Shown: piece after piece, positions 44,719 through 53,517 of the stretch | Layout: each line of letters begins with the position of its first letter | Position numbering within the stretch: position 1 is the first letter of the stretch | Origin: Candidatus Hydrogenedentota bacterium | GTDB lineage: Bacteria > Hydrogenedentota > Hydrogenedentia > Hydrogenedentales > JAEUWI01 | Direction: 5' to 3' | NCBI GenBank assembly: GCA_016182605.1 | Contig: JACPGE010000047.1 | Location: forward strand, 1 to 64,000 | Length of the DNA stretch: 64,000 nt | Translations under genes and position numbers: made by a program | Notes under the pieces: generated by a model | Databases searched by the model: none | What the model was told of the DNA's origin: nothing | The model's input: the letters and a program-made list of their open reading frames with translations, nothing else

Positions 44719-45468
44719 ATGATTTCAGCAGAAGGGCTGCGGAAAGTCTTCTACGCCTCGCGCGGCCTGGAAGTCGTGGCGGTAAAGGGCGCAACCTTCT
44801 CCGTCGACGCCGGAGAGGTCTTCGGGCTGCTCGGCCCGAACGGCGCCGGAAAAACCACCCTCCTGCGCATGCTGGGCACCATCATCACCCCCACCTCGGG
44901 CATCTGCCGGATCAATGGACAGATTACCGAGAACGCGCCGGACAGCATCCGCAAGGAGATCGGGTTTCTCTCGGGAAATACCAAGCTCTACGGACGCCTG
45001 ACCGCGCGCGAACTCTTGCGCTACTTTGGACGTCTCTACGACATGGCCGACCCCGCCATCGCCATCCGCACGGCAGAACTGGCGGAACTGCTCCAGATGC
45101 ACGATTTCCTCGACCGCCGCTGCGAGGCCCTAAGCACCGGCCAGACGCAGAAGGTCTCCATTGCACGGGTCATCCTCCACGATCCGAAGGTCTTGATCCT
45201 CGACGAACCCACCCTCGGACTCGACATCATGACCAGCCGGAGCATCCTCGACTTCATTCTCCTGGCGAAAGGGCGGGGCCACTCCATCATTTTCAGCACC
45301 CACCACATGAGCGAGGCCGACTACCTCTGCGACCGCGTGGGACTCATCTACGAGGGCGAACTCATGGCCGTGGACGAAAAAGCCGCGCTCCTCGCAGGGC
45401 GCGGAGTGAACAATTTGCACGACGCCTTCCTCTCGCTCGTCGATGAACGGGAGCGGCAAGCCTCATGA
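44719..45468 (+). CDS. ABC exporter ATP-binding protein (NatA-like)
   Basis: This 249-residue ATPase has Walker A 'GLLGPNGAGKTTLLRML', a Q-loop region, the signature motif as 'EALSTGQTQKVSIARVIL' (STGQ in place of SGGQ), Walker B 'VLILDEPTLGLD' and H-loop 'IIFSTHHMSEAD'. It matches NatA-type Na+/drug exporters. I start at MISAEGLRK since AAGGA is at the right distance; an ATG four codons earlier exists. Its stop overlaps the permease start by ATGA, so the two are translationally coupled. Confidence 0.93.
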   Translation: MISAEGLRKVFYASRGLEVVAVKGATFSVDAGEVFGLLGPNGAGKTTLLRMLGTIITPTSGICRINGQITENAPDSIRKEIGFLSGNTKLYGRLTARELLRYFGRLYDMADPAIAIRTAELAELLQMHDFLDRRCEALSTGQTQKVSIARVILHDPKVLILDEPTLGLDIMTSRSILDFILLAKGRGHSIIFSTHHMSEADYLCDRVGLIYEGELMAVDEKAALLAGRGVNNLHDAFLSLVDERERQAS

Positions 45469-47513
45469 GACGCCGTATCGTACTGACCATTCTCAAGAAG
45501 GAACTGCTGGACACCATCCGCGACAAGCGCACCCTGATCATGATGGTGGGCGTACCCATTGTGCTCTATCCCGCGATGATGATCATCAGCATGCAGGCCA
45601 TGCTCGTGCAACAGACCGGCATGGAGGACCGGACCTCCAAGGTCGCGGTGATGGGCGAAGGCGCGGCACAGGTGAAGACCTGGCTCAAGAGCGTGGAGAA
45701 GCTCGAGGTGTCGGAACCCGGGGATCCCGCGGCCGCCTTGTCCTCCGAAGAGATTGACGTGCTGGTGAAAGTGGAAGGCAATCCCGAGGGTGTTGCCAAC
45801 GGCACAGGCAACGTCCAGATCGCAATCCAGTTCGACGGCGCGGAGATCGATTCGCGCAAGGCTTCGGATCGGGTTGAAGACGGGCTGCGCAAGGTCTCGG
45901 AAAAACTGCGCGATGCGCGCCTGGCCACCGCTGGGCTGAAGCCAGACTTCATCGAGCCGTTGAAGTTGAAGACGGAGAATGTGGCGCCGGCCACCAAGAC
46001 CACCGGCACGATCCTGGGCAGTGTGCTGCCCATGTTGCTGATTCTCATGATTGCCGTCGGCGCGTTCTATCCCGCGGTGGACGTAACCGCGGGCGAAAAG
46101 GAACGCGGCACCTTCGAGACGCTCCTCTCCACACCAACGACCAAGAGCGAGATCGTCACTGGTAAATTTCTCACAGTCTTCGCCCTCGCCATGCTCGTCG
46201 GACTCCTCAACCTGACCAGCATGGCCGCGACCATGGCCTTCATGCTCAATCAATTGTCGAGCCAGCTCGACAAGGCCATCCCCGTGGAGATCCAGTTCCC
46301 GCCAATGGCCGCGGTAGCCATGGTGCTGGTCATGCTCCCCCTGAGCTTCTTCATTACCGCCGTCATGATGTGCATCGCTGTCTTCGCAAAAAGCTTCAAA
46401 GAAGCCCAAAACTACGTGACGCCCTTCCTGATGGTCCTTCTCTTCCCCGCCATGCTCGGCAGCTTCCCCGGGGTCGAACTTACAAACGCCACGCAATTCA
46501 TCCCCGTTACCAACGTGGTGCTGCTGTTCCGGGAACTCCTGACTGGAAGCGTCACCGCCGATCAGTTCTTCTCCGTCTTCATGAGCACCTTCGCCTTCGC
46601 CCTGCTCGCGCTGCAATTCGCATCATGGCTCTTCCAGCGCGAAGAAGTCATCCTCTCCGAAGACAAAGGCTTCCCGCTCTCGCTGAACCGCAAATACTTC
46701 CGGCCCCGCGCAAGCATGGGGGCCTCAATGGCGCTCGGCTACTTCGCCATACTGCTCATTGTCCTCTTCTACCTCGCCTCGCTCGTGCAGCAATGGGATC
46801 TCATCTGGGGCCTCTTTATCACCCAGTGGGTCTTCCTGCTGGCGCCCACGGTGCTCCTGCTGTGGTTTGTAAAGGTCGACCTGAAAGAAGCGCTCAGCCT
46901 GCGCCGCCCCCCCTTGGCCGGTCTGCTCGGCACCGTTTGCATGGCCGCCTCCGCCCTGCCCCTCCTGATCCAGTTCGACATCTATCAAAACAAGGTCTTG
47001 CCGGTGCCCAAGGAGTTTGAAGAAGCGTTCGCCCAGTTGCTTTCCTCTGGAGCTTCCAACACCGGCCTCTTCACCCTGCTCTTTGTTGTGGCCTTCTCCC
47101 CCGCCGTCTGCGAAGAGGTGGTCTTTCGCGGCGCGCTGCTTTCCGGGCTGCGCGAACGCCTCAACCCCTGGGTGGCCATGATCGCCGTGGGGCTGCTTTT
47201 CGGCCTCTTCCACCTCTCCATCTTCCGCATCGTCCCCACCGCGCTGCTTGGCATGGTGCTCACCTACGCCGTGGTGCGCACCGGCTCCCTCTACACCGGC
47301 ATACTCATGCACTTCATCAACAACGCCGCAAGTATTCTCTTGGCCACCGGCAGCGTGCAATCCTGGATCGACGTCTCCGCCCTGGAAAAAGACGGGCTGC
47401 CCGCCTGGGCCTTGGCAGGTGCCGCAGCGCTCTTCGCCGTGGGCGTGATCCTCGTGGAGACCGGCGCCCGCAATAGCAGATCCCCCGCCCCGCCAAGACC
47501 CCAATCAGATTAG
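45465..47513 (+). CDS. ABC-2 permease (NatB-like) fused to CPBP intramembrane protease
   Basis: This 682-residue membrane protein has an ABC-2/NatB permease at residues 1-~400: TM near the start 'LIMMVGVPIVLYPAMMIISM', a large extracytoplasmic domain, then TM segments with 'DVTAGEKERGTFETLLSTPT', the NatB hallmark. Residues ~430-670 form a CPBP/Abi-type protease: EEVVFRG (two Glu and Arg), 'GLLFGLFHLSIFRIVPT' (His) and 'GILMHFINNAASILLATG' (His, Asn). Fusion of exporter permease with a CAAX-type protease is known in Planctomycetes-like lineages. Export with processing of a peptide or lipoprotein cargo is possible. A REP-like/repeat region follows. Confidence 0.9.
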   Translation: MRRRIVLTILKKELLDTIRDKRTLIMMVGVPIVLYPAMMIISMQAMLVQQTGMEDRTSKVAVMGEGAAQVKTWLKSVEKLEVSEPGDPAAALSSEEIDVLVKVEGNPEGVANGTGNVQIAIQFDGAEIDSRKASDRVEDGLRKVSEKLRDARLATAGLKPDFIEPLKLKTENVAPATKTTGTILGSVLPMLLILMIAVGAFYPAVDVTAGEKERGTFETLLSTPTTKSEIVTGKFLTVFALAMLVGLLNLTSMAATMAFMLNQLSSQLDKAIPVEIQFPPMAAVAMVLVMLPLSFFITAVMMCIAVFAKSFKEAQNYVTPFLMVLLFPAMLGSFPGVELTNATQFIPVTNVVLLFRELLTGSVTADQFFSVFMSTFAFALLALQFASWLFQREEVILSEDKGFPLSLNRKYFRPRASMGASMALGYFAILLIVLFYLASLVQQWDLIWGLFITQWVFLLAPTVLLLWFVKVDLKEALSLRRPPLAGLLGTVCMAASALPLLIQFDIYQNKVLPVPKEFEEAFAQLLSSGASNTGLFTLLFVVAFSPAVCEEVVFRGALLSGLRERLNPWVAMIAVGLLFGLFHLSIFRIVPTALLGMVLTYAVVRTGSLYTGILMHFINNAASILLATGSVQSWIDVSALEKDGLPAWALAGAAALFAVGVILVETGARNSRSPAPPRPQSD

Positions 47514-47525
47514 AATCGACGTTGA

Positions 47526-47760
47526 TTTCGGATCATCCCCCCCTGGGATCGCCGTTTGTACTCGGCCCCTCCTCTCCCCCTGGGATGATGGAACCGACAA
47601 AAGCCTCGCAACGACAACGTCGAGCACCAAGGGGACTGTCCTCTTTCCGAGTTTCACGAGGAAAAGGGACTGTCCCCCGCACCGCCAACACGCACGACCC
47701 CGCAACGGACGTACTTTTGTCGGCCTCGTCTGGGATCGCCGTTTGCACTCGGCAAGACTT
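47526..47760. repeat. Cluster of repeats C and F
   Basis: It contains CTGGGATCGCCGTTTGTACT (47.54 kb) and CTGGGATCGCCGTTTGCACT (47.73 kb), relatives of repeat C, around a copy of repeat F, AAGGGGACTGTCCTCTTTCC, then GAGTTTCACGAGGAAAAGGGACTGTCCCC. The stretch 47514-47795 has no gene. Confidence 0.65.
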
Positions 47761-47795
47761 ACGGAACCGGCCACGCACAAGCCTGAGGACTCCCC

Positions 47796-47990
47796 CTACA
47801 CCTCGTTCGCCAGCATCTGTTCCAGGGTCTGCCGCTCGCGGATCACCCGGTAGTTCCCCGCCCCGTCCCGCAAGACTTCCGCACACACCGGAAACGCATT
47901 GTAGTTCTTTGCCGACATGCCAGAGCAGTACGCGCCCGCGCCATCAATGATCAGCACGTCCCCAATCTCCGCCTCCGGCAGGCTTGCGCG
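47796..47990 (-). pseudogene. lysA: Detached 3' fragment of lysA
   Basis: About 190 bp match the last part of lysA (48696-48890), exactly 900 bp away in the same orientation, at roughly 95% identity. The frame is open to the same stop and encodes ...EIGDVLIIDGAGAYCSGMSA through QMLANEV. Six of the eight substitutions in the aligned coding part are synonymous; the two others (Q to P and Q to E) lie at the junction. There is no start or upstream gene part. It begins directly after the HepT stop. It looks like a displaced, once functional lysA end. Confidence 0.9.
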
Positions 47991-47991
47991 A

Positions 47992-48333
47992 TCATGGCGC
48001 CTCGGGAAGGGCCAGTCGCTCCAACTGCGCGATCAGGGATTGAAGCTGGCCGTCCACGACCGCCCAGATCTTCGGCAACTCAATGCGCGGATAATCGTGT
48101 ACCAATCGGTGTCGAAGTCCGACAATACGATCCCAGGGGATCTCGGGATGGACGCTGCGATACTCAGGCGATACCCGTGAGGCCGCTTCGCCAATGACCT
48201 GTAGTGCGTAACGCGTGGCAAGTTGCCGTTGAGGATCCGAAACAAAGCGCTCCAATTCACCATCCCTGTTGAATTCGACCGCGTGCCTGGCATAGATGAG
48301 CATGTCCAGCACATGGGCTTCGTCACGCCACAT
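47992..48333 (-). CDS. hepT: HepT-like HEPN toxin
   Basis: This 113-residue DUF86/HEPN ribonuclease has 'MWRDEAHVLDMLIYARHAVE' and 'YALQVIGEAASRVSPEYRSV', and the catalytic Rx4-6H motif in 'IVGLRHRLVHDYPRIELPKI'. HepT toxins cleave RNA and are silenced by AMPylation by the partner MNT protein. The start is chosen at the ATG overlapping the mntA end by 11 bp, the usual coupling. The stop directly abuts the duplicated lysA 3' fragment. Confidence 0.9.
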   Translation of the reverse strand: MWRDEAHVLDMLIYARHAVEFNRDGELERFVSDPQRQLATRYALQVIGEAASRVSPEYRSVHPEIPWDRIVGLRHRLVHDYPRIELPKIWAVVDGQLQSLIAQLERLALPEAP

Positions 48334-48637
48334 AGAGGATCTGCGCGGAGTCGAGGATGTGTTTGCGGCGTATGTAATTTTCGCTGCCCTCAACGGCCCG
48401 CTTGTCCACCACATCCACTTTCCGCCCCAGCAAACCGCCAAGCGCCGCTTCCAAAGCGCCAAACTTGCTCAGCCACGGACCGGCGTCCTCGTCGCGGAAC
48501 ACCACCAGAAAATCGACATCGCTTTCTGGACTGAAATCATCCCGCGTTACCGACCCAAAAAGGGCCAGTTCAGCAACCCCGAATTCCCGGCAGATTCTGG
48601 CGATAGCTTCCGCAGGAATTTCTATGGCCGTACTCAT
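48323..48637 (-). CDS. mntA: MntA-like nucleotidyltransferase antitoxin
   Basis: This 104-residue minimal nucleotidyltransferase has 'LALFGSVTRDDFSPESDVDF' then LVVF: GSx10DxD with both metal-binding Asp residues, and a later 'KVDVVDKRAV' supplying the third acidic position. Known homologues AMPylate a Tyr of HepT. Start MSTAIEIPAEA removes eight unlikely residues. It is first gene of a two-gene module placed between two copies of the lysA 3' end. Confidence 0.9.
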   Translation of the reverse strand: MSTAIEIPAEAIARICREFGVAELALFGSVTRDDFSPESDVDFLVVFRDEDAGPWLSKFGALEAALGGLLGRKVDVVDKRAVEGSENYIRRKHILDSAQILYVA

Positions 48638-48695
48638 GATAGGCAAGCGCTCCTGCCTCAAAGTATATCACACACCGGACTCCACGCCCCGCCCC

Positions 48696-49943
48696 CTACA
48701 CCTCGTTCGCCAGCATCTGTTCCAGGGTCTGCCGCTCGCGGATCACCCGGTAGTTCCCCGCCCCGTCCCGCAATACCTCCGCACACACCGGAAACGCATT
48801 GTAGTTTTTCGCCGACATGCCAGAGCAGTACGCGCCCGCGCCATCAATAATCAGCACATCCCCAATCTGCGCCTCCTGCAGACTGCGCGCTTTCGGCGTC
48901 TCGGGATCGCCCGGCGCAGGCGTGAGGATGTCCCCGCTTTCGCAGCAATGCCCCACCACCAGATAATCCACCACCTCGCCCACGCGCCCATCCTGCGTCG
49001 CCAGCGCGATCGGGTGCTGCGCGCCATAAAGACTCGGCCGCAATATCTCCGTCATCCCCGTGTCGGCCTTGATAAACCGGTAGCCTTCCGCACCCGTATG
49101 CACCACGTCCATCACCCGGCTCAGAAGCGCCCCGGCATTCGCCACCAAAAAAGTCCCCGGCTCAATCTCAAGATGCAGTTTGCGCCCGTGCGTCTGCGCG
49201 AAGGCCTCGAAACGCGGCACCACCGCCCGCCCTATCGCCTGCATGTCCGCCGGCTTCTCTTCGGGCATGCGCGCAATCTTGTAGCCGCCACCCAGGCTCA
49301 GACGCGTCACCTCCGGCAGGCGTTCCGCTATTTCGAGCGCCATGCCCGCGCAGTGCACCCATGTCTCCGGGTCGGACCCGGAACCGATGTGGGTGTGCAT
49401 GCCGGTGATGCGCAGCCCGTGCTCCGTTGCAAGAGCCCGCACCTCGGGCAACAACTCATGCCAGATCCCAAAGCTCGAAGAAGGCCCCCCCACATTCGTC
49501 CGGTTGCTGTGCCCCGAACCCAGCCCGGGATTGATACGCACGGAGACTTCCGCACCCGGAAAAATCGCGCCGTAGGCCCGAAGCTGATTCAGCGAACACG
49601 CGTTAAACAGCACGCCCTTTGATACGAGTTCCTGGAGGTTCTTCGGCAGTTCCTGCGCCGTGATCTGGATGCGATCCGCCGGTATGCCCGCGCGCAGTGC
49701 CCGCTCCGCTTCATAGCCGCTGCTCGCGTCCATATGCAGCCCGGATTCGTGAAAAAGGCGCAGCACCGCCGCTGTCGGCAGGGCCTTCATCGCATAACGC
49801 ACCGTCAACCCAAACGCATTGGGGAAAGCAAGGGCGCTGGAGGCCATCTCCCAGAGACGCGCCGCGTCATAGACAAAGAGGGGAGTGCCATAGGTGGCGG
49901 CAAGTTCACGGGCTTCGTCGAGGCTGAGGAACGATGGGTGCAT
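48696..49943 (-). CDS. lysA: Diaminopimelate decarboxylase
   Basis: This 415-residue PLP enzyme of fold type III converts meso-DAP to lysine. It has the PLP-lysine 'RYAMKALPTAAVLRLFHESG', 'HTHIGSGSD', 'LSLGGGYKIARM', 'EIEPGTFLVANAGALLSRV' and 'VGHCCESGDIL' (catalytic Cys from the partner subunit). Other decarboxylases of the same fold (arginine, carboxynorspermidine) are less likely given GHCCESGD. The last ~190 bp are duplicated at 47796-47990 on the other side of hepT-mntA. It is divergent from radA. Confidence 0.9.
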   Translation of the reverse strand: MHPSFLSLDEARELAATYGTPLFVYDAARLWEMASSALAFPNAFGLTVRYAMKALPTAAVLRLFHESGLHMDASSGYEAERALRAGIPADRIQITAQELPKNLQELVSKGVLFNACSLNQLRAYGAIFPGAEVSVRINPGLGSGHSNRTNVGGPSSSFGIWHELLPEVRALATEHGLRITGMHTHIGSGSDPETWVHCAGMALEIAERLPEVTRLSLGGGYKIARMPEEKPADMQAIGRAVVPRFEAFAQTHGRKLHLEIEPGTFLVANAGALLSRVMDVVHTGAEGYRFIKADTGMTEILRPSLYGAQHPIALATQDGRVGEVVDYLVVGHCCESGDILTPAPGDPETPKARSLQEAQIGDVLIIDGAGAYCSGMSAKNYNAFPVCAEVLRDGAGNYRVIRERQTLEQMLANEV

Positions 49944-50250
49944 GGGGCAAGCCTTTATTCGGATGCGGGTTGGCGGGACATTGGACGGCCTAAACCGCCA
50001 TTTCGGGGCAGGAGCCTAACACACCCCGGCCTGCGGGTGCACATTTTCCCTTCGGAATAACCCCTAAATTGTGCGTCGCCAGTCCTTTATGTTAAGGTTA
50101 GCCAGAGACGGAATGGCCGTCTCCCCTACTTCTGCAATGCTATGCACACCATGGGAAACTGGGCACGATTGAAGACCCCTGACTGGAGGCCGGAGAAGAC
50201 CCCCCGTGCGCTTGGCGGGCATGCCCCCGCCCAAAGCCCGGAGTGCCGCC
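49944..50250. other. Divergent lysA/radA intergenic region
   Basis: About 300 bp without a gene. It must hold the promoters of lysA and radA; I do not see a strong consensus pair or repeats. Confidence 0.4.
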
Positions 50251-51612
50251 ATGTCTAAGGCAAAATCCGAGTTTCTCTGCGAATCCTGCGGTGCCGTGAG
50301 CCCCCGCTGGGCCGGCAAATGCCCCGATTGCCAGGAGTGGAACACGATGGTGGAGCATGTGGTGGAGGAGAAAGGCAAGCACGAGCGCGCAAGTATCGTG
50401 CGCAACGCAAAACCCATCCCCGTGACCGACGGCGCCACGGCACCCCCCGCGCGCATGCGCACCGGCATCGCGGAGATGGACCGCGTCCTCGGCGGCGGTA
50501 TCGTGCCGGGTTCGCTCACGCTGGTCGGTGGCGATCCAGGCATCGGCAAATCGACCCTCATGCTCCAAATCTCCCAGCGCATCGCCGAGTCCGTGGGGCC
50601 CGTGCTCTACGTCTCCGGCGAAGAATCGTTCACTCAGGCTCAACTGCGCGCGCGGCGCCTCGGCGTCGCGACAGCCCGCCTCATGATTCTCACCGAAACG
50701 GCCGTGAACGCCATCTCCCGCACCATTCGCGAAGGCAACTTCGCCTTCGTCGTTATCGATTCCATCCAGTCCGTCTACTCCCCCGACGTCGGCGCCGTGC
50801 CCGGCAGCGTGAGCCAGGTGCGCGAATGCGCCTGCGAATTCCTGCGCGTGTCGAAGGGCGAAGACGTGCCCATCTTTCTCGTCGGCCACGTGACCAAAGA
50901 CGGCGCCATCGCCGGTCCACGCATGCTCGAACACCTCGTCGACACCGTCCTCTACTTCGAGGGCGAGGGCAAGCAGGCCTTGCGCATCCTGCGCACCACC
51001 AAGAACCGCTTCGGCTCCACCAACGAAATCGGCGTCTTCGAAATGCGCGACACCGGCCTCCACGAAGTCGCCAACCCCAGCGCACTCTTCCTCAACGAGC
51101 GCCCCGAGGGCGTGAGCGGCTCGGTCGTCTTTCCCAGCATCGAGGGCACCCGGCCCCTCCTCGTCGAAGTGCAGGCACTCGTGGGCGACGCCCACGCAGG
51201 CTCCCCCCGGCGCACCGTCACCGGCATGAACCCCAACCGCATCTCGCTCATCCTCGCCGTGCTCGAAAAACACGCCGGCCTCCACTTCTCCGATCGCGAT
51301 GTCTTCGTCAATGTGGCTGGGGGCGTTAAACTGGACGAACCTGCGGCAGACGTCGCGGCGGCGCTTGCCCTCGTCTCCAGCTTTCGCGGGGTGCCAGTGC
51401 TGGAGCACGTGGTGGCCTTTGGGGAGATTGGGCTCGCGGGCGAGATCCGCGCGGTGGACATGGCGCGTCAACGCGTGGCGGAAGCGGCCAAATTCGGATT
51501 TCAGGCCGGATTGGTTCCAAAAGCCTCCGCGCGGGATATACAGCAGGACGGGTTTGAAGTGTGGAGCGTGGCCGCCGTCGCGGATGCGCTACCCTTGGCC
51601 ATGGAGGTTTAG
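50251..51612 (+). CDS. radA: DNA repair protein RadA (Sms)
   Basis: This 453-residue branched-DNA migration ATPase of homologous recombination has an N-terminal zinc finger 'FLCESCGAVSPRWAGKCPDC', Walker A 'GGDPGIGKSTLMLQI', the RadA-specific KNRFG motif ('RTTKNRFGSTNEIGVFEM'), and a Lon-like C-terminal domain ('NVAGGVKLDEPAADVAAALA', 'FGEIGLAGEIRAVDMARQRV'). Start MSKAKSEFLCE is chosen with GGAG seven bases upstream. It is adjacent to disA, the common radA-disA pairing. Confidence 0.96.
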   Translation: MSKAKSEFLCESCGAVSPRWAGKCPDCQEWNTMVEHVVEEKGKHERASIVRNAKPIPVTDGATAPPARMRTGIAEMDRVLGGGIVPGSLTLVGGDPGIGKSTLMLQISQRIAESVGPVLYVSGEESFTQAQLRARRLGVATARLMILTETAVNAISRTIREGNFAFVVIDSIQSVYSPDVGAVPGSVSQVRECACEFLRVSKGEDVPIFLVGHVTKDGAIAGPRMLEHLVDTVLYFEGEGKQALRILRTTKNRFGSTNEIGVFEMRDTGLHEVANPSALFLNERPEGVSGSVVFPSIEGTRPLLVEVQALVGDAHAGSPRRTVTGMNPNRISLILAVLEKHAGLHFSDRDVFVNVAGGVKLDEPAADVAAALALVSSFRGVPVLEHVVAFGEIGLAGEIRAVDMARQRVAEAAKFGFQAGLVPKASARDIQQDGFEVWSVAAVADALPLAMEV

Positions 51613-51613
51613 A

Positions 51614-52696
51614 ATGGCACGTAAACGCAAAAAGACATCGGACGAGGCCTTCCGCGATGCATTGCTGGTCGTGGCGCCGGGCACCCTGATCCGCGAGGCC
51701 GTCAGCGCCATCATCCAGAGCGGCACCGGCGCGCTCCTCTGCTTCGGCGAGCCCCGGCGGCTGCTCAACCTTTCGGAAGGCGGCGTCATGCTCGACGAAC
51801 CGGTGACCCCGCAAATCCTCTACGAACTCTCCAAAATGGACGGTGCGATCCTCCTGGACGAAACCGGCACGCGCATCCTCTCCGCGAACCGCTTCCTGAA
51901 ACCAAACGCAAAAATTCACAGCGACGAAACCGGCACGCGACACCGCACCGCCCAGCGCCTCGCCGCCCAGGCGCAGTGTGTCGTCATCGCCGTCTCCCAG
52001 CGCCGCTCCAGCGTCACCCTCTATTGCCACGACAAGCGCCACGTCCTCGACACCATCTCCACCCTCATGAACAAGGCCATGCAGGCCGTCGCCACACTCG
52101 AAAAATACATGAGCGTGCTGCACCAGGCCATGCAGGAATTGACCACCCGCGAATTTCAGGACGTCGTTACTATTTTCGACGTGTGCAAAGCCATTCAGCG
52201 CACGGAAATGGTCGTCCGCATCGCAAAGGAAATCGAACCCTATATCCTCGAACTGGGCACCGAAGGCCGCCTCATCGATCTACAGCTTCGCGAACTGCTC
52301 CTCCCCGTCCAGGAAGCCAAGCTCGTCGTGAAAGACTACGCCCGCGACAAACCCGGCGCCTCCGGCAAAACCGCCCTGGATAAAGTCAGCGTCATCCCGC
52401 AACAAGACCTGCTCCACCTCGGCAATATCAGCCAGGCACTGGGCTATGGCCCCAACCTGCGCAGCATCGACACCTACCTGTCCCCCCGGGGTTACCGCGT
52501 GCTGACCGCGACGCACCGCCTGCAGCCCCAGATCATCGAAAACCTCGTCATGCGCTTCGGCAGCCTCCAGGCCGTCATGCGCGCGCCGAAGGATGACCTG
52601 GTGGAGGTCGACGGCGTCGGCGAAGTCCTCGCGGAACGCGTGCGCGTCAGCCTGAACCTCCTGCGGAACCAACTGGTGGTGGATGAACGGAGATAA
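51614..52696 (+). CDS. disA: DNA integrity scanning diadenylate cyclase DisA
   Basis: This 360-residue protein makes c-di-AMP from two ATP and scans DNA for damage. The DAC domain has DGA ('KMDGAILLDETGTRILSANR') and RHR ('SDETGTRHRTAQRLAAQAQC') motifs. A helical linker follows, then a C-terminal HhH/RuvA-like DNA-binding domain ('GSLQAVMRAPKDDLVEVDGV', then GEVLAERVRVSL). The ribosome-binding site GGAGG lies within the end of radA and the ATG follows its stop by one base, so the genes are coupled. pyrK starts two bases after its stop. Confidence 0.95.
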   Translation: MARKRKKTSDEAFRDALLVVAPGTLIREAVSAIIQSGTGALLCFGEPRRLLNLSEGGVMLDEPVTPQILYELSKMDGAILLDETGTRILSANRFLKPNAKIHSDETGTRHRTAQRLAAQAQCVVIAVSQRRSSVTLYCHDKRHVLDTISTLMNKAMQAVATLEKYMSVLHQAMQELTTREFQDVVTIFDVCKAIQRTEMVVRIAKEIEPYILELGTEGRLIDLQLRELLLPVQEAKLVVKDYARDKPGASGKTALDKVSVIPQQDLLHLGNISQALGYGPNLRSIDTYLSPRGYRVLTATHRLQPQIIENLVMRFGSLQAVMRAPKDDLVEVDGVGEVLAERVRVSLNLLRNQLVVDERR

Positions 52697-52698
52697 TC

Positions 52699-53490
52699 AT
52701 GCCTTACCTCAGCGAGTGTGAAGTCACCTCTCACCATGAACTGTCGCCGGGACACTACCGCCTCGTGCTGCACTGCCCGGAGATCGCGCAAGACGCGCAG
52801 GCCGGCCAGTTCTGCATGCTCGAAGTGCAGCAGGGCTACTACCCCTTCCTGCGCCGCCCCATGTGCTTCGAACGCATCTTCAAAGACAGCGTCTCGATCC
52901 TCTACAAGATCGAAGGCGAAGGCACACGGCTGCTCTCGGCACTTTCGCCCGGACAGTCGATCAATGTGCAGGGGCCTCTGGGCAAACCCTTTCCGCTGGA
53001 GGCAAACCACGCGCGCCACATCATGGTGGCGGGCGGCATCGGCATCGCACCCTTCCCCGCGCTCGCCGAGGCCATCATCGCGAAACTCGGGGTCACCCCG
53101 GAGATCATCATCGCCGCGCGCACGGACTCCATGCTCCTGTGCGAACGGGAATTTCAACAGATGGGTTGCAAAATCCATCTCGCCACCGACGACGGTTCCG
53201 CAGGGCAAAAGGCTTTCGCCTCGGAGGTCCTGCGCGCCCTCGCGCCCGGACCCGATACCATCGCCTACTGTTGCGGACCCATGCCCATGATGAAGGCCAC
53301 GCACCGCGTGTGCGAAGATCTCGGCGTACGCTGCCTCGCCTCCCTTGAAGCGGAAATGGCCTGCGGCGACGGCGTCTGCCTCGGCTGCGTGGTGGAGGCC
53401 AAAGTGGAGATCGAAGCGGAGCGCATGGTGCGCGTCTGTTACGACGGTCCGGTCTTCGATTCTGCATTGATCAACTGGGACAACTACTGA
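52699..53490 (+). CDS. pyrK: Dihydroorotate dehydrogenase electron-transfer subunit PyrK
   Basis: This 263-residue FAD/2Fe-2S protein passes electrons from class 1B dihydroorotate dehydrogenase to NAD. The FAD domain has 'PFLRRPMCFERIF', with 'LYKIEGEGTRLLSALSPGQS'. The NAD-binding part has 'MVAGGIGIAPFPALAEAII' and 'AYCCGPMPMMKATHRVCEDL'. The C-terminal cluster site is 'MACGDGVCLGCVVEA'. It is followed by pyrD after 27 bp, forming the PyrDB-PyrK pair. Confidence 0.95.
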   Translation: MPYLSECEVTSHHELSPGHYRLVLHCPEIAQDAQAGQFCMLEVQQGYYPFLRRPMCFERIFKDSVSILYKIEGEGTRLLSALSPGQSINVQGPLGKPFPLEANHARHIMVAGGIGIAPFPALAEAIIAKLGVTPEIIIAARTDSMLLCEREFQQMGCKIHLATDDGSAGQKAFASEVLRALAPGPDTIAYCCGPMPMMKATHRVCEDLGVRCLASLEAEMACGDGVCLGCVVEAKVEIEAERMVRVCYDGPVFDSALINWDNY

Positions 53491-53517
53491 GCGCAAGCAC
53501 AGGACAGAGATTACATC

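Noticed and set aside
47796..47990. Detached lysA tail as a functional small gene
   Set aside because: No start codon or ribosome-binding site precedes it and its frame begins at the homology junction; kept as a pseudogene fragment.
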